Origin: Candidatus Magnetomicrobium cryptolimnococcus
Lineage (GTDB): Bacteria; Nitrospirota; Thermodesulfovibrionia; Thermodesulfovibrionales; Magnetobacteriaceae
Direction of reading: 5' to 3'
NCBI GenBank assembly: GCA_018606805.1
Contig: JAGYWI010000003.1
Span: 62,001-126,000 of the forward strand
DNA length: 64,000 bases
Part shown: in pieces, positions 50,129-58,821 of the stretch
Position numbering within the stretch: the stretch's first letter is position 1
Layout of the letters: every line of letters starts with the position of its first letter
Program-made: the position numbers and the translations under genes
Notes under the pieces: model-generated
Seen by the model: the letters and a program-made list of their open reading frames with translations, nothing else
Told to the model about the DNA's origin: nothing
The model's database searches: none

Positions 50129-50701
50129 GTGAACAGCAAAGTGTATATGTTATGTAAGTATGTGCTATTAGTGTGTTTTTGTCTAACAGTATATTCATGC
50201 CAGGAGGCACCTGATAAGGCACCAGAGGTACCACCAAATCCAACAGAGTTTAAGAGTAAAAGCCCACAGGTAGATAATAATAGTAGTACTGAGGCAGTCA
50301 GTAGCGAGGCAGTGCAAGCGCACGAGGATGCTATACCGGCGCCACCAAAACCGGAGCTGGTAGTGCCAAGCAATGTAAAGGAAACGTGGCGGGCTGTTAA
50401 GTTTTCAATTGTTGTAAAAGAGGATAATAAAACTGAATCTATAGTGGTTGACATAGGGAAAGAATATGAGATACATGCTGGTTTAACATTAAAGGTAATA
50501 GCCTTTTTGCCAGATTTTAAGATGGACTCCGTTACTATTACATCAGTAACTAACACACCAAATAATCCTGCTGCAAAAGTCGAAATAGAGGAAAATGGCA
50601 AAAATATTTTTACTGGCTGGCTATATTCAAAGTATCCAGATATACACCCATTTGAACACCAAAAGTACGCAGTATTATTGGTTGAAGGCATATCTAAATA
50701 A
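50129..50701 (+). CDS. Predicted lipoprotein with DUF2155-like domain
   Basis: The 190-residue product starts at a GTG with AAGGAG upstream. The signal peptide ends in the lipobox VYSC at about residue 24, so it should be lipidated. A Pro/Ser-rich linker (KAPEVPPNPTEFKSKSPQ) follows, then a beta-rich domain with GLTLKVIAFLPDFK and the motif FTGWLYSKYPDIHPFEHQKY, reminiscent of DUF2155. This suggests a periplasmic domain of unknown role. It is the last gene of the pseudopilin cluster. Confidence 0.65.
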   Translation: MNSKVYMLCKYVLLVCFCLTVYSCQEAPDKAPEVPPNPTEFKSKSPQVDNNSSTEAVSSEAVQAHEDAIPAPPKPELVVPSNVKETWRAVKFSIVVKEDNKTESIVVDIGKEYEIHAGLTLKVIAFLPDFKMDSVTITSVTNTPNNPAAKVEIEENGKNIFTGWLYSKYPDIHPFEHQKYAVLLVEGISK

Positions 50702-50756
50702 TCCGTTAGGTAATATCGCTCTTAATATCTTTCCTGTAGAGTCTTTAAAACAGAAT

Positions 50757-50775
50757 AGCCGGCTTCAAGCCGGCT
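50757..50775. terminator. Terminator between convergent genes
   Basis: AGCCGGC TTCAA GCCGGCT is a perfect GC-rich 7-bp stem, followed by CTTTAACTT on the plus strand. Confidence 0.75.
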
Positions 50776-50795
50776 CTTTAACTTGTGTGTGGTAT

Positions 50796-52088
50796 CTAAT
50801 TGCTGAGCATCTTTACAAATTTATAGAATATAAACTCATCAAAATCTTCAATTTGATTACGTAGTATGGATAGGGACTCAAAAGGTGAGAGGGCTTTCTT
50901 GTACGGTCTGGCTGTTGTTAAGGCATCGTAAGCGTCAGCTATACCAGTAATCCTACCTATTAAGTGAATTTCATCCCTTTTTAAACCGTTTGGATAACCT
51001 TGTCCGGTTAGTTTTTCATGGTGCTCGATTACCGGATAAACAGCTTCAGATGGAAAATTATAATGTTCAATCAAAATCTTCTTACCTAACAAAACATGCT
51101 GCTTTATAACGCTATACTCCTTTTCTGTCAATCGAGTTGGTTTATTAAGTATAAAATTTGGTATCTTACATTTCCCTATATCATGTAACATACTTCCAAT
51201 ACCAAGTATGTAGAGTTCATCTTTATCTAATCCAAGATTTATACCAATGCCCACACTTAAAACGCTAACATTTACAGAGTGAGTATAGGTATAATAATCA
51301 TACTTATTAATAGTTATAAGGTTGCTTACGACGTTTCCGTTTCTTTGAATAGTGTCAACGATATTTTCTACCGAAGTTTTACATTCTTTGATTTTTTCAC
51401 CACTTCTTGGGTCTAAAAACAGTTCCTGCATTAGAAGCTTAGAGTTTTCCCTTATTACAGCATTTTTCAGTTGCTGTAACTGCTCACCTCCATTTAACGA
51501 TTTCAATCGTACAATTTCCTTGAGATAGTGAATATATTTATAGTTATCTTCCCGCTTGATATGAAAATCACCCTCTCTACTTAACATTCCACCCGTTAAC
51601 TCTATATCCCTATTATCATACTCAACAATGTGTTCTATAAGCAAATTATTCTTAATGTATAAGGAAAAATCTATAATAGTCCCTTGAATAAGCGTATGCC
51701 TATCTATCTGTGTATAATGGTTTAATTCTTCGTAATATACCTTTAAGTTTTCCTGTGTATACTTGGCTGCGGCATTTTGTTTAGAGTCTTTTTTAAAAAA
51801 AACGACTTCTTCCATATCCCGAGATTTAGGCATCTGCACTACAATGTCTTCAGTTTTTAAAAAGTGCATATTATCCATCTCAGGCTGTATTTCCTTGTAT
51901 GTAGTGTCTTTGCCCTTTTCAGTATCTATATGAATGTATTTAACCCCTAACTCTTTCAACTTTGCTATCTGTTCATTATTTTTAATAATAAAGCGATGAG
52001 TGATAAAAGGAGTTTTAATCCATGATTCATCAATACCGTCTAAATACATACCTATGGTTAGCTTACTAATTGGTATCTTTCTTCTCAT
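50796..52088 (-). CDS. HD-GYP phosphodiesterase with DUF3391-like N terminus
   Basis: The 430-residue protein hydrolyses or senses c-di-GMP. The N-terminal RRKIPISKLTIGMYLDGID, followed by FIIKNNEQIAKLKELGVKYIHID, is the DUF3391 lead domain. The HD-GYP part has HDIGKCKIPNFILNKPTRLT, the metal-coordinating HH pair in YPVIEHHEKLTGQGYPNGL and a full C-terminal helix. Unlike the protein at 20.1 kb it has no insertion. No membrane segment is seen. The gene is monocistronic, with the terminator at 50.76 kb on its 3' side. Confidence 0.9.
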   Translation of the reverse strand: MRRKIPISKLTIGMYLDGIDESWIKTPFITHRFIIKNNEQIAKLKELGVKYIHIDTEKGKDTTYKEIQPEMDNMHFLKTEDIVVQMPKSRDMEEVVFFKKDSKQNAAAKYTQENLKVYYEELNHYTQIDRHTLIQGTIIDFSLYIKNNLLIEHIVEYDNRDIELTGGMLSREGDFHIKREDNYKYIHYLKEIVRLKSLNGGEQLQQLKNAVIRENSKLLMQELFLDPRSGEKIKECKTSVENIVDTIQRNGNVVSNLITINKYDYYTYTHSVNVSVLSVGIGINLGLDKDELYILGIGSMLHDIGKCKIPNFILNKPTRLTEKEYSVIKQHVLLGKKILIEHYNFPSEAVYPVIEHHEKLTGQGYPNGLKRDEIHLIGRITGIADAYDALTTARPYKKALSPFESLSILRNQIEDFDEFIFYKFVKMLSN

Positions 52089-52227
52089 AATAAACTCCCT
52101 TCTGTAATATTAATTCATATCGCCAAATATAATATAGACGTTGCTACAAACTTCTCTAAAAAAATTATAACAAAGATTATTATAACATATCAAATAGTAA
52201 TTTTTTTTGTAGGGTGATTACATTTTT

Positions 52228-52354
52228 GCAGCAATTCTCATTTTGGAAAATTAGGTTTATAAACATATTTATATATAAAATGTCAAGCACAGATTTAATG
52301 CCCATTTTGAGCTGGCATAATTATTGCTATATCATCCAAAATGAGAATTGCTGT
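52228..52354. mobile_element. MITE family 2, copy B
   Basis: GCAGCAATTCTCATTTTGGA and TCCAAAATGAGAATTGCTGT are inverted repeats (19 of 20). The interior is about 85 % identical to copy A. No target-site duplication is visible. The remaining gap 52355-52591 shows no gene or clear promoter apart from a small AAGCGCTT palindrome. Confidence 0.85.
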
Positions 52355-52591
52355 CAATTATCAAGAACAAATTTTTTTCACTATTGTATAATAAAACAGG
52401 GTAGATTAATTTTTGTGTAAAAGACAATGTAACGTATGACAGGAACAAGTACGAGATGACGCTGTAAGCGCTTGTAGTTTAACGGTTTTCGAGGGGGTTT
52501 GGGAAAATATTAAGAAAGTTTAAATGTTTTTGACTTGAGGTGTAACATGTATATGGCAGGCGAAAGGGTACAACAACAAGGAGGTCTTAAT

Positions 52592-54610
52592 GTGAACCAG
52601 CCAACGATGACGGTAGGCATGGTTGAGGAGTTTATTAAAACAAGTGTTAACGTACTGCCGACGATACCAGTTGTTGCTTTAAAGCTTATTAAGCTAACGA
52701 AGGAAGGGGCTTCCTTGGATGAACTTTCGCATCTGATAGAAACAGACCCGGCTATGACTGTTAAGGTGCTAAAGATAGCTAACTCGGCATATTATTGTTT
52801 GCGGCGTAAGATTTCAAGTATAAAACATGCTATTTTGCAGTTAGGCTTTGATAATATATGTTCTATAGTGTTGGAGACAGCACTTTTTGAAAACCTGCAC
52901 TTTAGAACAAATAATCCGCTTTTTAATAAGATGTTTTTCTGGCAGCACTGTCTGTCCGTTGCCTATATGAGTAAGGCATTAGCAGAAGAGCTCGACTACC
53001 ACAACCAAGAAGAGGCATACATGGCAGGCTTACTCCATGACATTGGTAAGGTCATTCTTGAGGCTTACGGCAAGGTCTCTTATAGCAATTTCATTGGTAC
53101 TTTAACTAAATCGCAAGGACTTATCATTGATGAAGAGCTGAAATTCATCGGCATTGGACACGATGAGATAGGTGCATATTTTTGCACCAAGTGGTCTTTT
53201 CCTGAAAGTCTGGTGCTGGCTGTTAAGTATCATCACAGTAGTTTTAAACACCATGGCTTTAACAAAAAAGATAGTCTGCTTATGGCCATAGTGTCGCTAT
53301 CGGATTTTATAGCATGGACTCAGGGCATTGGTTCTATAGATATACTAAGACATCCCATATTGCACAGCGATATTGATGAGTTTATTAATATTGGAAAGAT
53401 AAATCTAAATGCACTAATTAAGCGCATGGATAACGACGTACGAGGTGTGGCAAAATTCTATGGATTTGCCTTTCCATCGTCAGATATTTTCCGTGAAAAC
53501 CTACTGAGGGCTAATATCAGCCTAAGCCGTCTTAATACGCAATATTATTACCTACAGAAGGAATTACAGCAACAAATAGATGCCTTTACCAATATGAAAA
53601 AAAGTATAACAAGCCCTTACAGAAGCCTTGACGCTAAAGAAATAATAAATAACACGCTAAGGGCAGTGCAATTAGATTTTGCCTTTGACCGTCTGTATAT
53701 GCTGAAAGTGGAGGAAGAAAGCAGAATGTTGAGCGTCCAAGACTATGTGGATACAGTAGCCCATGGCGAGGTCTTGGCTGGCCTTCAGATACGCATAACA
53801 CATCAAATGGAGGGACTCCTTGCATGTCTTCGTAATAAGATGCCTGCATTAATTACCGGTATAAACACAGCAGAGGCAGAGCTACTGAGGACCCTTAATA
53901 TAAAGGAATTAGGGGTTGTGCCCGTAACAAGTAATGATAAACTTGTGGGGGTTATTTGTGTTGACAATATAAAATCTAAAAGACCAATACACATATACGA
54001 ACTATCCCCAGTTGCTATCGTAGCAAGTGAGCTAGGTATGGCATTAGAACACGCCAATACCTTTGAAAAATACAAGATGAAGGCCTGCATTGACGCACTC
54101 ACTCAGGTTTACAATCGTGGCACTATTGAGGAACTCCTTGACTACGCCTTCAAAGAAGCTAAAGCAAAGGAAATCTTTGACTTATCTGTCGGCATACTTG
54201 ATATAGATTACTTTAAGCGGTTTAACGATATGTTTGGACACCTTGCAGGTGATAGTGTGTTGCGGTTAGTTGCTGCTACAATGAATAAACTATCAAGACC
54301 ATCAGACCATGTTGGTAGATACGGTGGCGAAGAATTTCTGTTTATACTTGAATGTACTGATTTTATGAATGCACTAAGTTACGGTGAGCGTATTAGAAAA
54401 GAAATAGGGGCAGTTGGAGAGATTTTGGAAAAACGCTTCCATGGCCACCCCCTTACCGTAAGTATAGGCATAGCTTCAATTGAAAAGGAAATGCTTAAAA
54501 AAGAAGAACTCATAGATAAAGCCGATTTAGCCTTATATGCTGCTAAAAATTCAGGGCGTAACCGGGTTGTCGGTATTACCGGTAAACGAAAGATGTGCCC
54601 AACTATTTGA
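52592..54610 (+). CDS. HDOD + GAF + GGDEF signalling protein (diguanylate cyclase)
   Basis: This large cytosolic protein has an N-terminal HDOD domain (about 10-230, with LPTIPVVALKLIKL and LLHDIGKVILEAYG, whose HD pair is kept). A GAF-like sensor (about 360-500) follows, then a GGDEF domain (about 525-672) with the signature RYGGEEFLFILE. It probably makes c-di-GMP. I chose the GTG at 52592 because GGAGGT lies 6 nt upstream; an ATG at 52547 with GAGG would add 15 residues. It stands alone, preceded by a MITE. Confidence 0.9.
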   Translation: MNQPTMTVGMVEEFIKTSVNVLPTIPVVALKLIKLTKEGASLDELSHLIETDPAMTVKVLKIANSAYYCLRRKISSIKHAILQLGFDNICSIVLETALFENLHFRTNNPLFNKMFFWQHCLSVAYMSKALAEELDYHNQEEAYMAGLLHDIGKVILEAYGKVSYSNFIGTLTKSQGLIIDEELKFIGIGHDEIGAYFCTKWSFPESLVLAVKYHHSSFKHHGFNKKDSLLMAIVSLSDFIAWTQGIGSIDILRHPILHSDIDEFINIGKINLNALIKRMDNDVRGVAKFYGFAFPSSDIFRENLLRANISLSRLNTQYYYLQKELQQQIDAFTNMKKSITSPYRSLDAKEIINNTLRAVQLDFAFDRLYMLKVEEESRMLSVQDYVDTVAHGEVLAGLQIRITHQMEGLLACLRNKMPALITGINTAEAELLRTLNIKELGVVPVTSNDKLVGVICVDNIKSKRPIHIYELSPVAIVASELGMALEHANTFEKYKMKACIDALTQVYNRGTIEELLDYAFKEAKAKEIFDLSVGILDIDYFKRFNDMFGHLAGDSVLRLVAATMNKLSRPSDHVGRYGGEEFLFILECTDFMNALSYGERIRKEIGAVGEILEKRFHGHPLTVSIGIASIEKEMLKKEELIDKADLALYAAKNSGRNRVVGITGKRKMCPTI

Positions 54611-54625
54611 AAAAGATAGAATGGT

Positions 54626-54655
54626 TTGCAAACCTAATTTGTTTTGGTATATAAT
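54626..54655 (+). promoter_or_regulatory. Recurring promoter-like module upstream of proB
   Basis: TTGCAA and TATAAT with 18 nt between; it ends 18 bp before the proB ATG. It differs from the argD copy in only a few positions. Confidence 0.6.
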
Positions 54656-54673
54656 TGATGTCTCATAAGAATT

Positions 54674-55798
54674 ATGATGGACATTGTTGTAATAAAAATA
54701 GGCAGCAGCATAATAACAACGGAAGCTGGCCTTGAGGAAGAAAAAATTGCGCATATAGCCCGGGATGTATCAAACATCAAAGATAAGGGATTTGCCCCAG
54801 TGTTGGTGTCATCTGGTGCCGTTTCCGCCGGACGGGTTAAGCTTGGCTTAAAGGGCAAGTTACAAGGCATCAATTTAAAACAAGCGGCGGCGGCTATTGG
54901 TCAAAGCTCACTTGTCTGGGCATATGAACGGGCTTTTTCTCACAGGTTTAATAAACAAGTGGCTCAGGTACTTTTAACAAGGAATGTTTTTTCTAACAGA
55001 CAGCGCTATATTAATGTAAGGAATACCCTTCTTTGTCTGCTTGATTTAAATGTGATTCCTATAATAAACGAAAACGATACGGTTTCGTTTGATGAAATTA
55101 AATTTGGCGACAACGATAGACTTGCAAGCCTCGTTGCCGTGTCTCTTGAAGCAAAACACCTCATAATACTTTCAGACGTTGGTGGTCTATACACGGCAAA
55201 TCCCAAAAAGCTTCCTGATGCCAAACTTATATCAAAGGTGGATGATATAAACCAAGAAGTCTTGTCCTTAGCAAAAGGAGCTGGCTCTATCTTTGGCACT
55301 GGTGGAATGTATTCTAAACTGATAGCTGCTCGGATAGCCACAGACCATGGAGTAGCTGTACAGATAGTTAACGGTAGAAAAGACGGCATCCTAAATGACG
55401 TATTTGACGGTCGTAGCGAAGGGACATATTTTACACCAAAAGATAAACGTTATGGGCAGCGAAAGGGATGGATAGCCTCCGGTATACACGCAAGGGGGGC
55501 TCTTTTAATAGATGAAGGGGCTGTGCAGGCCGTAGTAAACAAATGTAAAAGCCTGCTATCTTCCGGCATAAAAGGCATTGAGGGAAACTTTGAGCGTGGA
55601 GATGCCGTCTATGTAGTGTGCCCAGATGGTAATCATGCAGCCAAAGGGCTTATTAATTATAGTAGTCGAGAAATGTTAAAGATTATGGGTAAAAAAAGCT
55701 CTGACATTGAAGACATACTCGGCTATAAGTATAGCGATGAGGTTATTCACCGAGATAACATGATAGTGCTTGTGGAAAAAACTAAAGATACCGATTGA
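54674..55798 (+). CDS. proB: Glutamate 5-kinase
   Basis: ProB phosphorylates glutamate in the first step of proline synthesis. The 374-residue enzyme has an amino acid kinase domain with IVVIKIGSSIITTEAGLEEE, PVLVSSGAVSAGRVKLGL, NENDTVSFDEIKFGDND and LSDVGGLYTANPKK. A C-terminal PUA domain (about 280-365) ends the chain, as in the E. coli enzyme. The next Met lies one codon later and is equally possible. proA and obgE, the frequent neighbours, are not here. Confidence 0.95.
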   Translation: MMDIVVIKIGSSIITTEAGLEEEKIAHIARDVSNIKDKGFAPVLVSSGAVSAGRVKLGLKGKLQGINLKQAAAAIGQSSLVWAYERAFSHRFNKQVAQVLLTRNVFSNRQRYINVRNTLLCLLDLNVIPIINENDTVSFDEIKFGDNDRLASLVAVSLEAKHLIILSDVGGLYTANPKKLPDAKLISKVDDINQEVLSLAKGAGSIFGTGGMYSKLIAARIATDHGVAVQIVNGRKDGILNDVFDGRSEGTYFTPKDKRYGQRKGWIASGIHARGALLIDEGAVQAVVNKCKSLLSSGIKGIEGNFERGDAVYVVCPDGNHAAKGLINYSSREMLKIMGKKSSDIEDILGYKYSDEVIHRDNMIVLVEKTKDTD

Positions 55799-55820
55799 TT
55801 AAGACATGGACTTTATTTTT

Positions 55821-55848
55821 TTGCAAACCTAATTTATTTGACTATACA
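55821..55848 (+). promoter_or_regulatory. Recurring promoter-like module (copy)
   Basis: TTGCAA, 16 nt, TATACA, about 220 bp upstream of the cNMP-binding gene. Confidence 0.45.
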
Positions 55849-55920
55849 TTAAATTTACTAAGCCAACACGCTTTATACTGAAAATATTAAATAAGTGCGA
55901 AATTTTAGAAAAAATCCCGC

Positions 55921-55958
55921 TTGCCTGTTTAACAGGTAATTTTATTGCAATAAAATTA
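55921..55958. promoter_or_regulatory. Two adjacent palindromes upstream of the cNMP-binding gene
   Basis: CCTGTT-T-AACAGG (55924-55936) is followed directly by the perfect 22-bp palindrome that starts TAATTTTATTGC at 55937-55958. Such tight symmetry suggests a binding site for a dimeric regulator, or a folded RNA leader. Confidence 0.5.
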
Positions 55959-56071
55959 ACTAAAAGGTGATTTTTACAGCAAACTTTAATCCATCCTGTT
56001 GTTGTAAATCATCTTGCATTATAAGTATAATTTAATATAATAGTTCTTCTTTTTTTGAAGGAGGAAAGATA

Positions 56072-56473
56072 ATGAAAAGGTTTGTTGAAATAAAGAACTA
56101 TAAAGATGGTCAAGTTATTATAAAGGAAGGTACGCACGGGGAGGCTACGTATGTAATCCTATCAGGTAAAGTAGCAATATCTGTAAAAAGTGAAGGAGTC
56201 AATATTATCATTGCTTACTTAAAAGAAGGAGACCTATTTGGCCACATGAGTTTCATAGACCGTGGACCACGCTCGGCTACTGCTATAGCCTCAGGTGATG
56301 TTAAGGTTGGTTTGATGGATAAAGATTACCTCGAAAGCGAAATCAACAAAACTTCCGAGGAATTTCGATTTGTACTAAAAGCCTTAACAGAAAGATTACG
56401 AGAAACTACTAATAAACTAGTTACATTAACAGTTCAGTATCATAAACTGAAAAATAAGGATAAGGAGGTATAA
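56072..56473 (+). CDS. Small cyclic nucleotide-binding domain protein
   Basis: The 133-residue protein is a single cNMP-binding beta roll (residues about 5-110): DGQVIIKEGTHGEATYVILS, then ISVKSEGVN and LFGHMSFIDRGPRSATAIAS, with the phosphate-binding cassette shape. A closing helix of the form LKALTERLRETTNKL follows; there is no helix-turn-helix. It should act as a cytosolic ligand sensor, possibly binding cAMP, cGMP or c-di-GMP, and pass the signal to a partner. AAGGAGG stands 7 nt upstream. A 62-residue gene follows after 5 bp in the same operon. Confidence 0.85.
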   Translation: MKRFVEIKNYKDGQVIIKEGTHGEATYVILSGKVAISVKSEGVNIIIAYLKEGDLFGHMSFIDRGPRSATAIASGDVKVGLMDKDYLESEINKTSEEFRFVLKALTERLRETTNKLVTLTVQYHKLKNKDKEV

Positions 56474-56478
56474 ATTTT

Positions 56479-56667
56479 ATGCACGTTGGTATACAAAAGG
56501 GAGCAGTTATTTTGACAATAGCAAAGGACATTGTTGCCTCTGGCAATTGTCCACTGCCAAATGGCGATAGCCAAGAGGAACTTGACCGATTTCTTGCAGG
56601 TTTTACAAGACTTGTTAACGTCCTTTCTGAGCTACACGATAATCCAGCAAGAAAATATCCGTTTTAA
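56479..56667 (+). CDS. Small hypothetical protein after the cNMP-binding gene
   Basis: The 62-residue protein starts MHVGIQKGAVILTIAKDIVA and is short of known motifs. It begins 5 bp after the upstream stop; GGAGG in that overlap region (56463-56468) serves it. Close coupling suggests a physical or functional link with the cNMP protein, possibly an output partner. Function unknown. Confidence 0.55.
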   Translation: MHVGIQKGAVILTIAKDIVASGNCPLPNGDSQEELDRFLAGFTRLVNVLSELHDNPARKYPF

Positions 56668-56702
56668 ACAATAAATATGTAATAAAAAATAAGAAGAATA
56701 AC

Positions 56703-56900
56703 TATAGCACATTTAGATTTAATAGGTAACAAAAATTAATGACGAAGATGTAAGGCGCACAGGGAGGTGTGCATACACACCCTCCCTCACATAGGTTCGC
56801 CCCTACGTAGTGTATTTGTAGGGGCAGACCTGTGTGTCTGCCCTATGCTTTTTGTGGTATAGATGTTATATTTTTGCAAACCTAATGTGTTTGGGCATAA
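56703..56900. repeat. Decayed MITE and REP-like hairpins with promoter-like module
   Basis: TATAGCACATTTAGATT (56703-56719) is a two-mismatch copy of the terminal repeat of the MITE at lipA, and the next 20 bp agree as well. Palindrome GGTGTGCATACACACC follows, then two REP-like hairpins (56791-56806 half, 56818-56844). The right end is lost; it ends in a module TTGCAA...CATAAA. Confidence 0.7.
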
Positions 56901-56901
56901 A
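56874..56901 (+). promoter_or_regulatory. Recurring promoter-like module (copy)
   Basis: TTGCAA, 16 nt, CATAAA: decayed copy; no plus-strand gene follows closely. Confidence 0.35.
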
Positions 56902-56960
56902 TATATACCATGTCATAAGTAATGCCAAACGGTATTTGATAAAAATACAACTACCTTTGC

Positions 56961-57275
56961 CTAAAGGGGTTGCTTCCCGATTTCTTCGGTTTCTCCACCT
57001 TCTATATTTTTTTCCTGCAAAGAGGTTTTGCTAAACCAATAACCATCAGGACTTATTTCAAATAATTTCAAACCATAGTGTGCTATCTTTTGTGCCTCTT
57101 GTACCATATTTCCTGTCTTACAGAGCGTTTCTTTTAGCCCATGCTCAAGCACATCTGGGTTATATAATGTTGCAAACGAATTAGCAATCTCGTTACTCCA
57201 CGTATGAAGCATTCTAAATAAATGTATATTTGATATGGTTAACTGTACCGATATACCCCAAATATGACTAAACAT
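56961..57275 (-). CDS. Hypothetical protein (phasin-like helical?)
   Basis: The 104-residue protein is predicted mainly helical (LTISNIHLFRMLHTWSNEIA, LEHGLKETLCKTGNMVQEAQ) with no signal or membrane segment. It has the general look of a phasin-like or adaptor protein, but no firm match. A TATAAT box ends 6 nt before the ATG, so the message may be leaderless; no Shine-Dalgarno is seen. It lies just downstream of the PhnD/histidine kinase pair on the same strand. Confidence 0.45.
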   Translation of the reverse strand: MFSHIWGISVQLTISNIHLFRMLHTWSNEIANSFATLYNPDVLEHGLKETLCKTGNMVQEAQKIAHYGLKLFEISPDGYWFSKTSLQEKNIEGGETEEIGKQPL

Positions 57276-57327
57276 GGCGGTATTATAACTGAAGTTTAAA
57301 AAAAGAGTCCAATAAAAAATTTCTACT

Positions 57328-58821
57328 CTACACCTCTATTCTAAATGCAACCCCACCTTCAATATTATATACAGCTATGCTGCCGTGCATAATATTTTCT
57401 ATAGTTACCTTAGTATTATAAAGACCAAGCCCTGTACCTGCCGTTTTATTTTTAGTAGAAAAATACGGGTCAAATATCTTATCAATATATTCCTCCAAAA
57501 TACCGCCGCCGTTATCCGTTATTATTAATACACTTTTACAATTGTATGCTAACTTATCTAAAGATATATTAATAATCCCACTGGGTATTTTGTTTAAAAC
57601 AATTGCCTCTTTAGAGTTTATTAAAATGTTCAATAATGCTTGGGAAAATTCACCGGGTATACCTCTAACGATAACCTCCTCATGAATATCTGCATGTAGT
57701 ACTATATTTTCAGACTTCAAACTTGCATCAATCAATTTTATACAGTTGCGTATTGTAGTGGAAAGATTAAAGTCTTCTACCTCATCACTAAATTTATATG
57801 AATCTTTAAAAAAATCAATCATAGTAGACATATCTTTAGTTATCATAACGACGTTATCTACTGAGTGGCGCAAGTATGCGGAATCTAGCTCATTATACTT
57901 ATGAGCGTCAATAATATCTTGTGCAATAGCGCTTATAGCAGCAATCGGTTGGCGCCAGTAGTGAGATATATTAACTAACATTTCTCCCATGGCCACCCAC
58001 CGAAACTTACTCATCATAAGAACATCCTTTTCTTTATTGCGCTGGACTTCTTCAGAAATCCTTTTTTCTAGATTAGCATTTAGCTCTTTAAGCTCCTGTG
58101 TTGTTTCTGCTATTTTCTTGTTACGCACAAATATTTTTTCATGCATCAATTGAATGCTATTGGATAAGGTCTCCACTTCATCGCCACTTTTAATATTTAT
58201 GTTTACTATCCTGTCCTCATTTTCAGTTATTTGCTTAGTAACGAGCGTGAGTCTTGATAACGCATCCGTAAGTTTATAGCCTATAAGAAAAGAAACAAAT
58301 AAACTAACAATAATTTCAAATAATGCTATAAGAAATGTAACTTTTGTATTAAATATAATGACTTCTTTGCTTTCAGTTATATTAAAAAGTATCTTCATAT
58401 TGCCTATATGTATTCCTTCTTCTACAAGCAAAAATTCTTTGGCTATGTATATTTGTCCATTAATTTTTATTTTTTTATCTAATGCTATATTATTATTTAA
58501 GAGTGTTTGAATATTATCAGTATGTCCTTTGGTAAAGGTTGACAAAACACGGTCATTTTTATCTTGTACTATTATAGTATCTACATTTTTTAAGGATGAA
58601 AACATCTTCACCTCGTTATCTATTGTAGCCAAATCGTATATCATTAGAGGAGTCTTAATGAGCTCTCCAAATAACATAGTCGAGGCATCAATTTTTTCAT
58701 ATAAAAGTTTATGTTCAGTGTTATGCAAAGTATGAAAATTAAGTAATATAATCATGGTTAAAAATGCTAACTCTATAGTAACAAATGAGTATATAAATTT
58801 ATATTTAAAAGATATTTTCAT
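57328..58821 (-). CDS. Sensor histidine kinase, HAMP type
   Basis: The 497-residue membrane kinase has an N-terminal transmembrane helix, a periplasmic region (about 35-160), a second helix (about 165-190), a HAMP linker, and a coiled coil. The kinase core follows: the His box NISHYWRQPIAAISAIAQ (His near 286) and the ATP site with LNILINSKEAI, DNGGGI and FSTKNKTAGTGLGLYNTK. The WRQP box type is common in kinases coupled to PhnD-like proteins. Its start overlaps the PhnD-like gene by 4 nt, so the two are one sensory unit. No cognate response regulator is adjacent on this strand. Confidence 0.88.
   Translation of the reverse strand: MKISFKYKFIYSFVTIELAFLTMIILLNFHTLHNTEHKLLYEKIDASTMLFGELIKTPLMIYDLATIDNEVKMFSSLKNVDTIIVQDKNDRVLSTFTKGHTDNIQTLLNNNIALDKKIKINGQIYIAKEFLLVEEGIHIGNMKILFNITESKEVIIFNTKVTFLIALFEIIVSLFVSFLIGYKLTDALSRLTLVTKQITENEDRIVNINIKSGDEVETLSNSIQLMHEKIFVRNKKIAETTQELKELNANLEKRISEEVQRNKEKDVLMMSKFRWVAMGEMLVNISHYWRQPIAAISAIAQDIIDAHKYNELDSAYLRHSVDNVVMITKDMSTMIDFFKDSYKFSDEVEDFNLSTTIRNCIKLIDASLKSENIVLHADIHEEVIVRGIPGEFSQALLNILINSKEAIVLNKIPSGIINISLDKLAYNCKSVLIITDNGGGILEEYIDKIFDPYFSTKNKTAGTGLGLYNTKVTIENIMHGSIAVYNIEGGVAFRIEV

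Noticed and set aside
50005-50691. 228-residue minus-strand frame
   Set aside because: It is the shadow of the lipoprotein gene and lacks any signal.
52214-52420. 68-residue frame
   Set aside because: It translates the second copy of MITE family 2.
56834-57034. 66-residue frame
   Set aside because: It overlaps the REP-like hairpins and the convergent hypothetical gene, with no start signal.
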